Part shown: positions 1 to 5,807 of the stretch, in pieces
How the letters are laid out: each line of letters starts with the position of its first letter
How positions within the stretch are numbered: the stretch's first letter is position 1
DNA from: an uncultured Gammaproteobacteria bacterium
GTDB lineage: Bacteria; Pseudomonadota; Gammaproteobacteria; Arenicellales; Poriferihabitantaceae
DNA length: 7,012 bases
Assembly: GCA_938021685.1 (NCBI GenBank)
Contig: CALIFM010000267.1
Coordinates: forward strand, 1-7,012
Direction: 5' to 3'
Notes under the pieces: generated by a model
Database searches by the model: none
The model's input: only the letters and a program-made list of their open reading frames with translations
What the model was told of the DNA's origin: nothing
Program-made: the position numbers and the translations under genes

Positions 1-1874
1 ATATCAACAAAATTTTTCTTGGTAATCGCTCTTATGGTTTTGCAGCCGCATCGCATACCTATTACGGGCGTGATTTGATTGACCTCAATTTGCCTGAGCT
101 TGCAATGTTGGCGGGCTTGCCTAAAGCGCCTTCTCTATATAATCCTATTCGCAACCCTAAGCGAGCGGTGATTCGTCGTAATTATGTGCTCGACCGAATG
201 CATACTTTGAAATTAATTGATGACTTGAGCCATGAAACTGCGCACAAGGCTCCAATTACATCAAGCTTGCATGTGGCGAAGTTGGATTTTCAAGCTCCAT
301 ATGTGACTGAGCTAGCCCGCCAGTATATGATTAATCACTTTGGTGAGGAAGAAACGTATTCTAAGGGCTACAACGTCTATTTAACCGTTGATGCGGATTA
401 CCAGGCTTCTGCGCAGCGGTCATTGCGTCAAGGTTTGTTGGATTATGATTTGCGCCATGGTTATCGTGGCCCAGTCAAGCGAGTTGACCTGAACAGTATT
501 GAGCTAGAAGAGGATGAGCTTTCTAAAGCCACGCAGGTATTACGTGAAATACCGTCAAGCGGTGAGCTGCGCTCGGCATTGATAATGGAAATTGGCCAGA
601 AATCAGCTACTGTGCGCCTGGCTGATAACACCGAAGTAAAGGTTACCTCTGGCCTGAAGTGGGCGAGAAAAAAGCTTGCAGTGGGTGATGTGGTGTATAT
701 ATCTTACGATGAGGCAGCGCCAGAAAAAGCGCGCTTAAGTCAGCTGCCTAAAATATCAGGCGCTTTAGTGACTTTGGACCCTAACAACGGTGCGATTTTA
801 GCGATGGTGGGCGGCTTTGATTTCTATATGTCGAAATTTAATCGTGCTGCACAGGCTCAGCGACAGCTTGGGTCGACTATTAAGCCTTTTATTTATGCGG
901 CGGCCTTGGAAGAGGGTTTAACGCCAGCAAGCTTAGTAAGTGGCGCGCCGATTACGGTCGAAAGCGACGAAGGAATTTGGCGGCCTGCAAACTATTCAAA
1001 CAAATTTTTTGGCCCAACGCGGCTAAGCAAAGCTTTAAGCTTGTCGCTTAATTTAGTGTCAGTACGTTTATTGCGCGCCATTGGTGTTGAGCCCGCCAAA
1101 AACTTTTTGGAAGGCTTTGGCTTTAACAAAGACACTTTACCGAATAACTTGTCCTTAGCTTTAGGCAGCGCTTCTGTTACGCCTTTGCAGGTGGCTAGTG
1201 CCTACGGTAGCCTAGCCAATGGTGGCTTACAAAAGCGCCCATTCTTGATTGAGAGTATTTCTGATCGTGATGGCAATTATGTCGCGAAATTTGAGTCACA
1301 CTGTGATATTTGCTCAGTACTTGAGCCAGAGAATCAGCCTTTTGCTAATTTAAATGATGCGGATGAAGGTAAGCGTGTGATGAGCAAAGAGTCAAATTTT
1401 TTGATTCGTAGCATGATGCAGCGAGTGATCACTGGCGGCACGGCAACAAAAGCCCTTAAGTTAAAGCGTAAGGACTTGGCTGGCAAAACGGGTACAACTA
1501 ATGGCTACAAGGATGCTTGGTTTTCAGGGTTTAGTCCCAACGTGGTCACATCAGTTTGGGTCGGTTTCGACCAACCTAAAAACTTGGGCCGTAAGGAGTC
1601 CGGCGCCGGTGCTGCCTTGCCGATTTGGGTTGACCATATGCGTACGGTGCTTAAGGACTACTCCGATAAAGGCATCAAGCGGTCGGGTAATATCGTAACG
1701 GCTTTTATTGATAAAGACAGTGCAGAATTGACACCAGAAGGCAGTGAAAACGGTTATTGGGAATATTTTAAAGCCGGCACGCAACCTGCGGGAGCAGCTA
1801 ATTCGGTGGCCGGTTCTTTAGATGGTGGTAATGCCGCTACGACCAGTGATGCAGATGCTGAAGAATTGTTCTAA
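1..1874 (+). CDS. mrcA: Penicillin-binding protein 1A, bifunctional class A PBP (5' end missing)
   Basis: Inner-membrane enzyme that polymerises lipid II (glycosyltransferase domain) and cross-links stem peptides (transpeptidase domain) in the periplasm. The reading frame is open from base 3, so the true start lies left of the window; 623 residues remain. By comparison with E. coli PBP1A, roughly 170-180 N-terminal residues (membrane anchor and glycosyltransferase motifs 1-3) are missing. Residues counted from base 3: the fragment opens in glycosyltransferase motif 4 (NKIFLGNRSYG), followed by motif 5 (MLAGLPKAPS, about 35-44). Residues of about 110-260 are the OB/ODD-type insertion typical of PBP1A. 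The transpeptidase motifs are all intact: S291-TIK (GSTIKPF), S348-L-N, and K495-TGT (AGKTGTTNGYKDAW). The C-terminus ends in an acidic EELF tail and tandem stops TAATAA. PBP1B is unlikely because of the insertion domain and motif context. The gene name ponA is also used. Confidence 0.96.
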   Translation, partial: INKIFLGNRSYGFAAASHTYYGRDLIDLNLPELAMLAGLPKAPSLYNPIRNPKRAVIRRNYVLDRMHTLKLIDDLSHETAHKAPITSSLHVAKLDFQAPYVTELARQYMINHFGEEETYSKGYNVYLTVDADYQASAQRSLRQGLLDYDLRHGYRGPVKRVDLNSIELEEDELSKATQVLREIPSSGELRSALIMEIGQKSATVRLADNTEVKVTSGLKWARKKLAVGDVVYISYDEAAPEKARLSQLPKISGALVTLDPNNGAILAMVGGFDFYMSKFNRAAQAQRQLGSTIKPFIYAAALEEGLTPASLVSGAPITVESDEGIWRPANYSNKFFGPTRLSKALSLSLNLVSVRLLRAIGVEPAKNFLEGFGFNKDTLPNNLSLALGSASVTPLQVASAYGSLANGGLQKRPFLIESISDRDGNYVAKFESHCDICSVLEPENQPFANLNDADEGKRVMSKESNFLIRSMMQRVITGGTATKALKLKRKDLAGKTGTTNGYKDAWFSGFSPNVVTSVWVGFDQPKNLGRKESGAGAALPIWVDHMRTVLKDYSDKGIKRSGNIVTAFIDKDSAELTPEGSENGYWEYFKAGTQPAGAANSVAGSLDGGNAATTSDADAEELF

Positions 1875-1966
1875 TAACCAATCAGTATTATTAAGCTTGG
1901 CGACTGTAATAAGTGATAAATTGATATTTTAAAAGTAATCTGGCGTATTGCGTCTATTAAAACTAT

Positions 1967-1970
1967 GGAG
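1967..1970 (+). promoter_or_regulatory. Shine-Dalgarno of mlaA that decides the start codon
   Basis: GGAG lies six bases before the ATG at 1977, an ideal spacing. The in-frame upstream ATG at 1965 overlaps this GGAG and has no purine-rich site of its own in the preceding T/A-rich sequence. The start at 1977 is therefore preferred. No convincing promoter is visible in the 102-base gap before mlaA; the nearest thing is an extended -10-like TGATATTTT at 1922-1930 without a matching -35. Confidence 0.7.
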
Positions 1971-1976
1971 AGCATC

Positions 1977-2771
1977 ATGTCTACTCATGCTAATCAACCT
2001 AAAACTATAAAAGCTTTTTTAATTTGCTTGTTGTTAATTACAAGCTTGCTTGGCGGTTGTGCGACAACAGGTTCGCACCATGCCGGGTCTGGTGAGGCTG
2101 CTGCGGAGCAACAAGAGGTAAATATTGATCCTTTTGAAAATGCCAATCGAGCTATTTATAAATTTAACACTGGGCTAGACCGAGTGATCTTACGCCCTGT
2201 GGCAAAAGGCTATCAAAAAGTAGTGCCAAGCCCTGTGCGCAAAGGGGTGAGCAACTTTTTTTCCAATCTGCTGGAGCCATCCACTGCGGTTAACTCCTTA
2301 TTACAGGGCAAGCCCAAGCAAGCAGGGCAATCACTTGGGCGTTTCCTCGTTAATACGTCGTTAGGTTTTTTTGGGGTTTTAGATGTGGCTACACCCATGA
2401 ATATTCCCAAATACCGCGAAGACTTTGGCCAAACCTTTGCAGTATGGGGGGTCGAGTCTGGGCCTTACTTAATGCTGCCTTTTTTGGGGCCCAGCAATTT
2501 ACGTGATTTTGGTGGTCTTTTAACCCATAGCGCTTTCACTGATGTGACCACTGGCTTGTCTGCGGAAAATGCAACCTATGCCACAGCATTGCGTTTGATG
2601 AACACACGCAGCCAGTTATTGAGCTTTGATGAGACATTAAATTTGCAGGTCGATCCTTACGCCTTCATTCGTGATGGATATAAGCAGCGGAGGCTAGAAG
2701 CGATATATGATGGTAATGTGCCGCAAGCGGAAGAAGACGACGAGTTTGAAGCTGAGCTGTTTGATGATTAA
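1977..2771 (+). CDS. mlaA: MlaA (VacJ) outer-membrane phospholipid-retrieval lipoprotein
   Basis: MlaA removes mislocalised phospholipids from the outer leaflet of the outer membrane and passes them to periplasmic MlaC for return to the inner-membrane MlaFEDB transporter. The 264-residue product starts with a lipoprotein signal peptide: basic segment to K12, hydrophobic core about 13-25, and lipobox LGGC with the acylated Cys at 28. The residue after Cys is Ala, not Asp, which fits outer-membrane sorting by Lol. A short polar linker leads to the VacJ/MlaA domain, opening with DPFE (51-54) followed by NANRAIYKFN. Other family hallmarks are NLLEPSTAVNSLLQG, EDFGQTFAVWG and PYLMLPFLGPSNLRD. The C-terminus is strongly acidic. 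Length is close to the roughly 250 residues of E. coli MlaA. No other mla genes are adjacent, as is usual for mlaA. An alternative start at 1965 would add four residues. It is 35 bases ahead of apaH, so probably co-transcribed. Confidence 0.95.
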   Translation: MSTHANQPKTIKAFLICLLLITSLLGGCATTGSHHAGSGEAAAEQQEVNIDPFENANRAIYKFNTGLDRVILRPVAKGYQKVVPSPVRKGVSNFFSNLLEPSTAVNSLLQGKPKQAGQSLGRFLVNTSLGFFGVLDVATPMNIPKYREDFGQTFAVWGVESGPYLMLPFLGPSNLRDFGGLLTHSAFTDVTTGLSAENATYATALRLMNTRSQLLSFDETLNLQVDPYAFIRDGYKQRRLEAIYDGNVPQAEEDDEFEAELFDD

Positions 2772-2806
2772 TGTATTTTAAAGCAGCTTGTTGAGTAATT
2801 TAAAGG

Positions 2807-3622
2807 ATGGCTGTTTATGCAGTAGGTGATGTGCAGGGCTGTTTGGTGTCGCTCAATGAATTGCTTGATCAGTCTCCTATTGATCTCAAAAAAGATCAAC
2901 TTTGGTTTGTTGGTGATCTGGTTAATCGTGGCCCATATTCACTAGAAACTTTGCGTTTTGTTAAAAGCCTTGGCTCGCAAGCCAAGGTCGTGCTGGGTAA
3001 TCATGATTTACATTTGCTTGCTCTAGGTGCTGGCATTAAAAGAAAGCAGGATGCTGAGAGTCTACAAGCAGTGTTAGATGCGCCGGACTGCGAAGAATTA
3101 CTAGATTGGCTGCGCAATCAGCCGCTGATGCTTACCGATAAAAAATATCATGTGGTTATGGTGCATGCAGGTGTTTATCCCACTTGGGGCTTGAAGCAAG
3201 CGCAGAGTTATGCTGATGAGGTGCAGGCTGTCTTACAGGGCGAGCGCTACAAAGCTTTACTCAAAAAGATGTATGGGCGACGGCCTAACAAATGGGACGC
3301 AGAATTAAGTGGCTGGGCACGTTATCGGTTTATCATCAATGCTTTTACCCGTATGCGTTTTTGCACTAAGGCAGGTGGGCTTAATTTTACTCAGAAAGGT
3401 CCGCCTGAATCACAATCACGCAAGCTGTATCCGTGGTACCGTTTAGCTTATCAGCCACGCGGTGATTGGCGTATTGTCTATGGTCATTGGTCTGCTGCTG
3501 GTCATTGGTATGACGGCAACCATATTGCATTGGATAGTGGTTGTTTGTGGGGCGGTAAAATGACGATGGCGCGTATCGATGCTAGAAAAATAAAAACCTA
3601 TCAAGTAACTTGCAGTGATTAA
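2807..3622 (+). CDS. apaH: Bis(5'-nucleosyl)-tetraphosphatase, symmetrical (ApaH)
   Basis: ApaH splits diadenosine tetraphosphate symmetrically into two ADP in the cytoplasm, keeping this stress-associated dinucleotide low; in E. coli it also removes Np4A-type RNA caps. The 271-residue product belongs to the PPP-like metallophosphatases. Motifs seen: GDVQG (7-11), GDLVNRGP (36-43), GNHD (64-67), HAG (H120), and a C-terminal YGHWS (H227) followed by ALDSGCLWGG. The central NAFTRMRFC is typical of ApaH. The first motif has Gln10 where E. coli ApaH has His (GDVHG); I recall the same Gln in pseudomonad ApaH, so it is probably a subfamily trait. The start is fixed by family alignment (MxxYxxGDxxG). 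Its ribosome-binding site is weak: GAG at 2793-2795 or AAAGG directly against the ATG. In enterics apaH sits with ksgA/apaG; here it sits between mlaA and ctaA. Confidence 0.96.
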   Translation: MAVYAVGDVQGCLVSLNELLDQSPIDLKKDQLWFVGDLVNRGPYSLETLRFVKSLGSQAKVVLGNHDLHLLALGAGIKRKQDAESLQAVLDAPDCEELLDWLRNQPLMLTDKKYHVVMVHAGVYPTWGLKQAQSYADEVQAVLQGERYKALLKKMYGRRPNKWDAELSGWARYRFIINAFTRMRFCTKAGGLNFTQKGPPESQSRKLYPWYRLAYQPRGDWRIVYGHWSAAGHWYDGNHIALDSGCLWGGKMTMARIDARKIKTYQVTCSD

Positions 3623-3635
3623 ACCAAGTTCTAAT

Positions 3636-3664
3636 TTGGCATGCTTGTAAATCGCTGTTGTAAG
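3636..3664 (+). promoter_or_regulatory. Candidate sigma70 promoter for ctaA
   Basis: TTGGCA (3636-3641, five of six to the -35 consensus) is followed after 17 bases by TGTAAG (3659-3664, four of six), preceded by an extended -10 TG at 3656-3657. The predicted transcription start, near 3671, would leave only about ten bases before the ctaA ATG, in keeping with the absence of a ribosome-binding site there. ctaA could equally be read through from apaH. Confidence 0.35.
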
Positions 3665-3681
3665 CTAAAACCTGACGTGTT

Positions 3682-4722
3682 ATGAGCCAACAACAATGCA
3701 AAACGATGGCCTATTGGCTGTTTAGCTTGTGCCTGATCATTTTTGGGATGATTGTGCTCGGTGGTGTAACCCGCCTAACCGGTTCGGGTTTATCAATGGT
3801 TAATTGGCAACCCATTATGGGAGTATTGCCGCCGCTTAATGCTGAGCAATGGCAACAGGTATTTGCTTTATATAAGACTAGCCCCGAGTTTCTGAAAATT
3901 AATTTCAGCATGGACTTGGCTGGGTTCAAGTCGATTTTTTGGTATGAGTATCTACATCGCTTGTTAGGGCGATTCATTGGCTTATTGTTTTTTATTCCAA
4001 AGGTTTGGTTTTTGCTGCGATATCCTGTGCCGAATTTGCTAAAAATTAAGTTGCTTGGTTTGTTTATCCTGGGTGGGCTGCAAGGCGTGCTGGGGTGGTA
4101 TATGGTCAAAAGTGGTTTGGTGGATAACCCTCACGTTAGCCAGTATCGTTTAGTTGCACATTTGAGCTTGGCATTGTTGCTGTATGCCAGCATTTTATGG
4201 ATTGCCATGGGCTTGGTATCAAGAGGACTTGGCTCTCGTTATAACTTACCGTTGACAACTAAACGTAATGTTCTTTTGCTGTGTGTGCTGGTGTTTGTCA
4301 CTATTGTTGCTGGGGGGTTCGTAGCAGGGCTAAAAGCAGGCTATATATACAACACTTTTCCATTGATGGGGGAGCAGCTAGTGCCGCCAGGTTATATGAT
4401 TATGCAGCCGTGGTGGCGCAACCTTTTTGAAAATGCCGCAGCGGCTCAGTTTAATCACCGAGTGTTAGCTACGGTATGTATGTTGCTTGCTGTTTACGTT
4501 GCGTTTAAAGGCTTGCAATCACCGCTAGAACCTATCATGCGCAAAGCATTTTATGGGCTATTGGTGGCGATTGGCATGCAATATGCTTTAGGTTTGGCAA
4601 CCTTGTTGTTAGTGATGCCGGTGCCGATTGCAGCGATGCATCAAGCTGGAGCGGTGTTATTGCTTAGTGCTTGTCTATTCGTTTTGCGTTTGGCTTGCTT
4701 CAAGCAGCAGAATACAAATTGA
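3682..4722 (+). CDS. ctaA: Heme A synthase, COX15/CtaA type 2
   Basis: Integral inner-membrane enzyme that oxidises the C8 methyl group of heme O to a formyl group, giving heme A for aa3-type cytochrome c oxidase. The 346-residue product is very hydrophobic, with about eight membrane helices (approximately 10-30, 95-113, 120-140, 158-180, 195-220, 255-275, 285-308, 318-338). The first helix runs into the family signature LGGVTRLTGSGLSMVNWQPI. All four expected heme-ligand histidines are present: H92 (EYLHR), H160 (RLVAHLSLAL), H259 (FNHRVLA) and H320 (AMHQAG). The cysteine pair of Bacillus-type CtaA loops is absent, which marks this as the proteobacterial/mitochondrial type 2. No Shine-Dalgarno precedes ATG 3682; an internal ATG at 3706 is also possible but would trim the N-terminus close to the first helix. 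No cox, ctaB or ctaG genes flank it, so it is separated from the oxidase operon in which it is often found. Confidence 0.95.
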   Translation: MSQQQCKTMAYWLFSLCLIIFGMIVLGGVTRLTGSGLSMVNWQPIMGVLPPLNAEQWQQVFALYKTSPEFLKINFSMDLAGFKSIFWYEYLHRLLGRFIGLLFFIPKVWFLLRYPVPNLLKIKLLGLFILGGLQGVLGWYMVKSGLVDNPHVSQYRLVAHLSLALLLYASILWIAMGLVSRGLGSRYNLPLTTKRNVLLLCVLVFVTIVAGGFVAGLKAGYIYNTFPLMGEQLVPPGYMIMQPWWRNLFENAAAAQFNHRVLATVCMLLAVYVAFKGLQSPLEPIMRKAFYGLLVAIGMQYALGLATLLLVMPVPIAAMHQAGAVLLLSACLFVLRLACFKQQNTN

Positions 4723-4743
4723 TATTTTATTTTAAGCTTTATC

Positions 4744-4784
4744 AAACTCAATGGGTTGAAATATTAGTTCAATGATAGAGTTTT
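4744..4784 (+). terminator. Weak candidate terminator structure between convergent genes
   Basis: AAACTC (4744-4749) can pair with GAGTTT (4778-4783), enclosing a second perfect 5-bp hairpin TTGAA (4756-4760) / TTCAA (4768-4772). A short T run (4781-4784) follows the outer stem on the + strand. The stems are short and AT-rich, and the structure reaches into the end of the minus-strand gene. It is a candidate end point for ctaA transcripts; I see no good terminator for the opposite direction. Confidence 0.22.
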
Positions 4785-5609
4785 AAGTATTTCTTCTTGC
4801 GTGATCTTCCATCTGTCATCGGATTTTGTAAGGCGTAATTGTTTTAGCACGCGATCTTTGTATTTTTCAGTATTGTAGTCTTGGATAAATTTTGCCGTTG
4901 CTTGTTGGTTCCCATCATTCACTGAGATGGCTAAATCAGATAATCTTACAGAGATTGACTTTGGTTTGCTGACACGCGAGGTTCGCCAAACGCGCCAATC
5001 AGTATGGCTATTATGTTTGGTGCCTTTATAGCTATCCTCATAACTATTGATATAAGTTTCAATATCTTTTTCCGACCAAGCATTAGCCCAGTTATTGATG
5101 GTCCCAGTGATTTCTTTTTCTGCTGATTGTTTTTCAGATGCTGGTTTTGCAGCTTGTTCCTCTGCAGAGGATTGGCTTGCAATTTGCTCAGTTGCAGATT
5201 GCGTTTCACTGTTAGTTAGGCTCTGTTCTTTTGTTGGAACTTCAACGTCAGCTTTGGGTGATTCCTGTGCTTGAGTAGTGCTTGGGTCTTTAGTGTTGCC
5301 TATTACAAGTTCTTCAGAAGGCACGTTATCTGCTTTTGCGCTAGATAGGACGTTACTAAGCTCTGCGCTACGGCTATTTTCTAAGGATTGCCCAGCATCA
5401 ATGATGTCACCCTCATCTGTATCAATCTCAAGAGTTGGCAAAGTGCTAGGTTGCTGACTCTGTGCTTCAGTTGCTTCAGAAAATAATTTGCTTTTGGCCC
5501 AAGGAACCAAGCGGATGGCGCCAACAATGACTACTAAAGCAAGTAACACCGGTATCATCCAGCGTTCAATGCCGGCAAATTTTTCGCTTAAGCGCGGGCT
5601 AGGCTCCAT
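4764..5609 (-). CDS. Membrane-anchored protein with C-terminal NTF2/Cds6-like domain, function unknown
   Basis: I do not recognise a named gene. The 281-residue product has a short polar N-terminus, one hydrophobic segment (about 17-32, WMIPVLLALVVIVGAI), then a 120-residue low-complexity linker rich in Ser, Glu, Gln, Thr and Ala with no cysteines (about 44-163). The C-terminal 118 residues resemble SnoaL/NTF2-like folds, specifically the domain that ends Cds6-type L,D-transpeptidase proteins: NNWANAWSEKDIETYINSY, then WRVWRTSRVSKPKSISV, and a late RWKITQEE strand. No YkuD catalytic domain or TPR repeats are present. I infer a single-pass inner-membrane protein with the domain in the periplasm, though charges flank the helix on both sides and do not settle topology. 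The ATG at 5609 is the only ATG available upstream of the helix because an in-frame stop lies at 5619-5621. It lacks a ribosome-binding site. Convergent with ctaA, divergent from argD. Confidence 0.8.
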   Translation of the reverse strand: MEPSPRLSEKFAGIERWMIPVLLALVVIVGAIRLVPWAKSKLFSEATEAQSQQPSTLPTLEIDTDEGDIIDAGQSLENSRSAELSNVLSSAKADNVPSEELVIGNTKDPSTTQAQESPKADVEVPTKEQSLTNSETQSATEQIASQSSAEEQAAKPASEKQSAEKEITGTINNWANAWSEKDIETYINSYEDSYKGTKHNSHTDWRVWRTSRVSKPKSISVRLSDLAISVNDGNQQATAKFIQDYNTEKYKDRVLKQLRLTKSDDRWKITQEEILKTLSLN

Positions 5610-5620
5610 ATTTATAAATT

Positions 5621-5650
5621 AGTATGCAGGCGATTGTTTCTGATTGTCAA
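5621..5650 (-). promoter_or_regulatory. Candidate sigma70 promoter for the minus-strand membrane protein gene
   Basis: Read on the minus strand, a perfect -35 TTGACA (5650 down to 5645) is followed after 18 bases by CATACT (5626 down to 5621, four of six to the -10 consensus). The expected transcript start, near 5614, is only about five bases before the ATG at 5609, implying a leaderless or nearly leaderless mRNA. This fits the lack of a Shine-Dalgarno sequence. The -35 overlaps that of the candidate argD promoter on the other strand. Confidence 0.45.
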
Positions 5651-5671
5651 CGCTTGAAGATTTGTTATATT
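5644..5671 (+). promoter_or_regulatory. Candidate sigma70 promoter for argD with extended -10
   Basis: TTGTCA (5644-5649, five of six) and TATATT (5666-5671, five of six) are separated by 16 bases, with an extended -10 TG at 5663-5664 giving TGTTATATT. The predicted start is near 5677-5679, leaving a leader of about 130 bases before the argD ATG. I found no equally good promoter closer to argD. No ArgR box fits: TGAAG (5655-5659) and ATTCA (5669-5673) face each other, but their spacing is nine rather than four. Confidence 0.55.
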
Positions 5672-5675
5672 CATG

Positions 5676-5706
5676 TTGTGGTTGATCAATTTTGGCACAA
5701 CCACAA
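5676..5706. repeat. Perfect 9-bp inverted repeat at the predicted argD transcript start
   Basis: TTGTGGTTG (5676-5684) and CAACCACAA (5698-5706) are exact reverse complements separated by 13 bases, with centres 22 bases apart, close to two helical turns. An 8-bp palindrome TTGATCAA (5682-5689) overlaps the left arm. No T run follows on either strand, so it is not an intrinsic terminator. It could be an operator for a dimeric regulator, or a hairpin at the 5' end of the argD mRNA. Confidence 0.6.
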
Positions 5707-5710
5707 AAGG

Positions 5711-5774
5711 CAGTGCTTTGCTTGGTTTGGGCAAGTTTATCAGTGATGGGAGCATTCTGAAACTGTAAGCACTG
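5711..5774. repeat. Long-range 8-bp inverted repeat in the argD leader
   Basis: CAGTGCTT (5711-5718) and AAGCACTG (5767-5774) are exact reverse complements 48 bases apart, extendable by one G-U pair. The right arm lies within a 7-bp direct repeat, ACTGTAA at 5762-5768 and 5771-5777. If transcribed it could close a large stem-loop in the leader. An 8-bp match over this distance can arise by chance. Confidence 0.3.
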
Positions 5775-5807
5775 TAATCAATTCTAAATTTAAGGGTCTG
5801 TTTGGTT

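Noticed and set aside
3624..3639. CCAA...TTGG small hairpin between apaH and ctaA
   Set aside because: The stem is only four pairs and no T run follows; expected by chance.
3711..4109. 132-codon minus-strand open frame inside ctaA
   Set aside because: It lies antisense to a clear membrane-protein gene with conserved motifs; its composition looks like a shadow of that gene and it shows no domain.
4693..4705. Perfect 5-bp hairpin GCTTG-CTT-CAAGC at the end of ctaA as a terminator
   Set aside because: It lies inside the coding region and the T-rich stretch starts about 20 bases later, too far for an intrinsic terminator.
4719..4745. TTGATA / TATCAA inverted repeat just after ctaA
   Set aside because: Six AT-rich pairs around a 15-base loop would be unstable; not convincing as a terminator or operator.
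4946..5209. Lys/Gln/Asn-rich 87-codon minus-strand frame within the unassigned gene
   Set aside because: It is the shifted frame of the low-complexity linker; the repeated CAA/AAG-like codons keep alternative frames open. No start signal supports it.
5655..5673. Possible ArgR box (TGAAG facing ATTCA) upstream of argD
   Set aside because: Half-sites are nine bases apart instead of four, and the left half is imperfect, so it does not fit the 18-bp ARG box.
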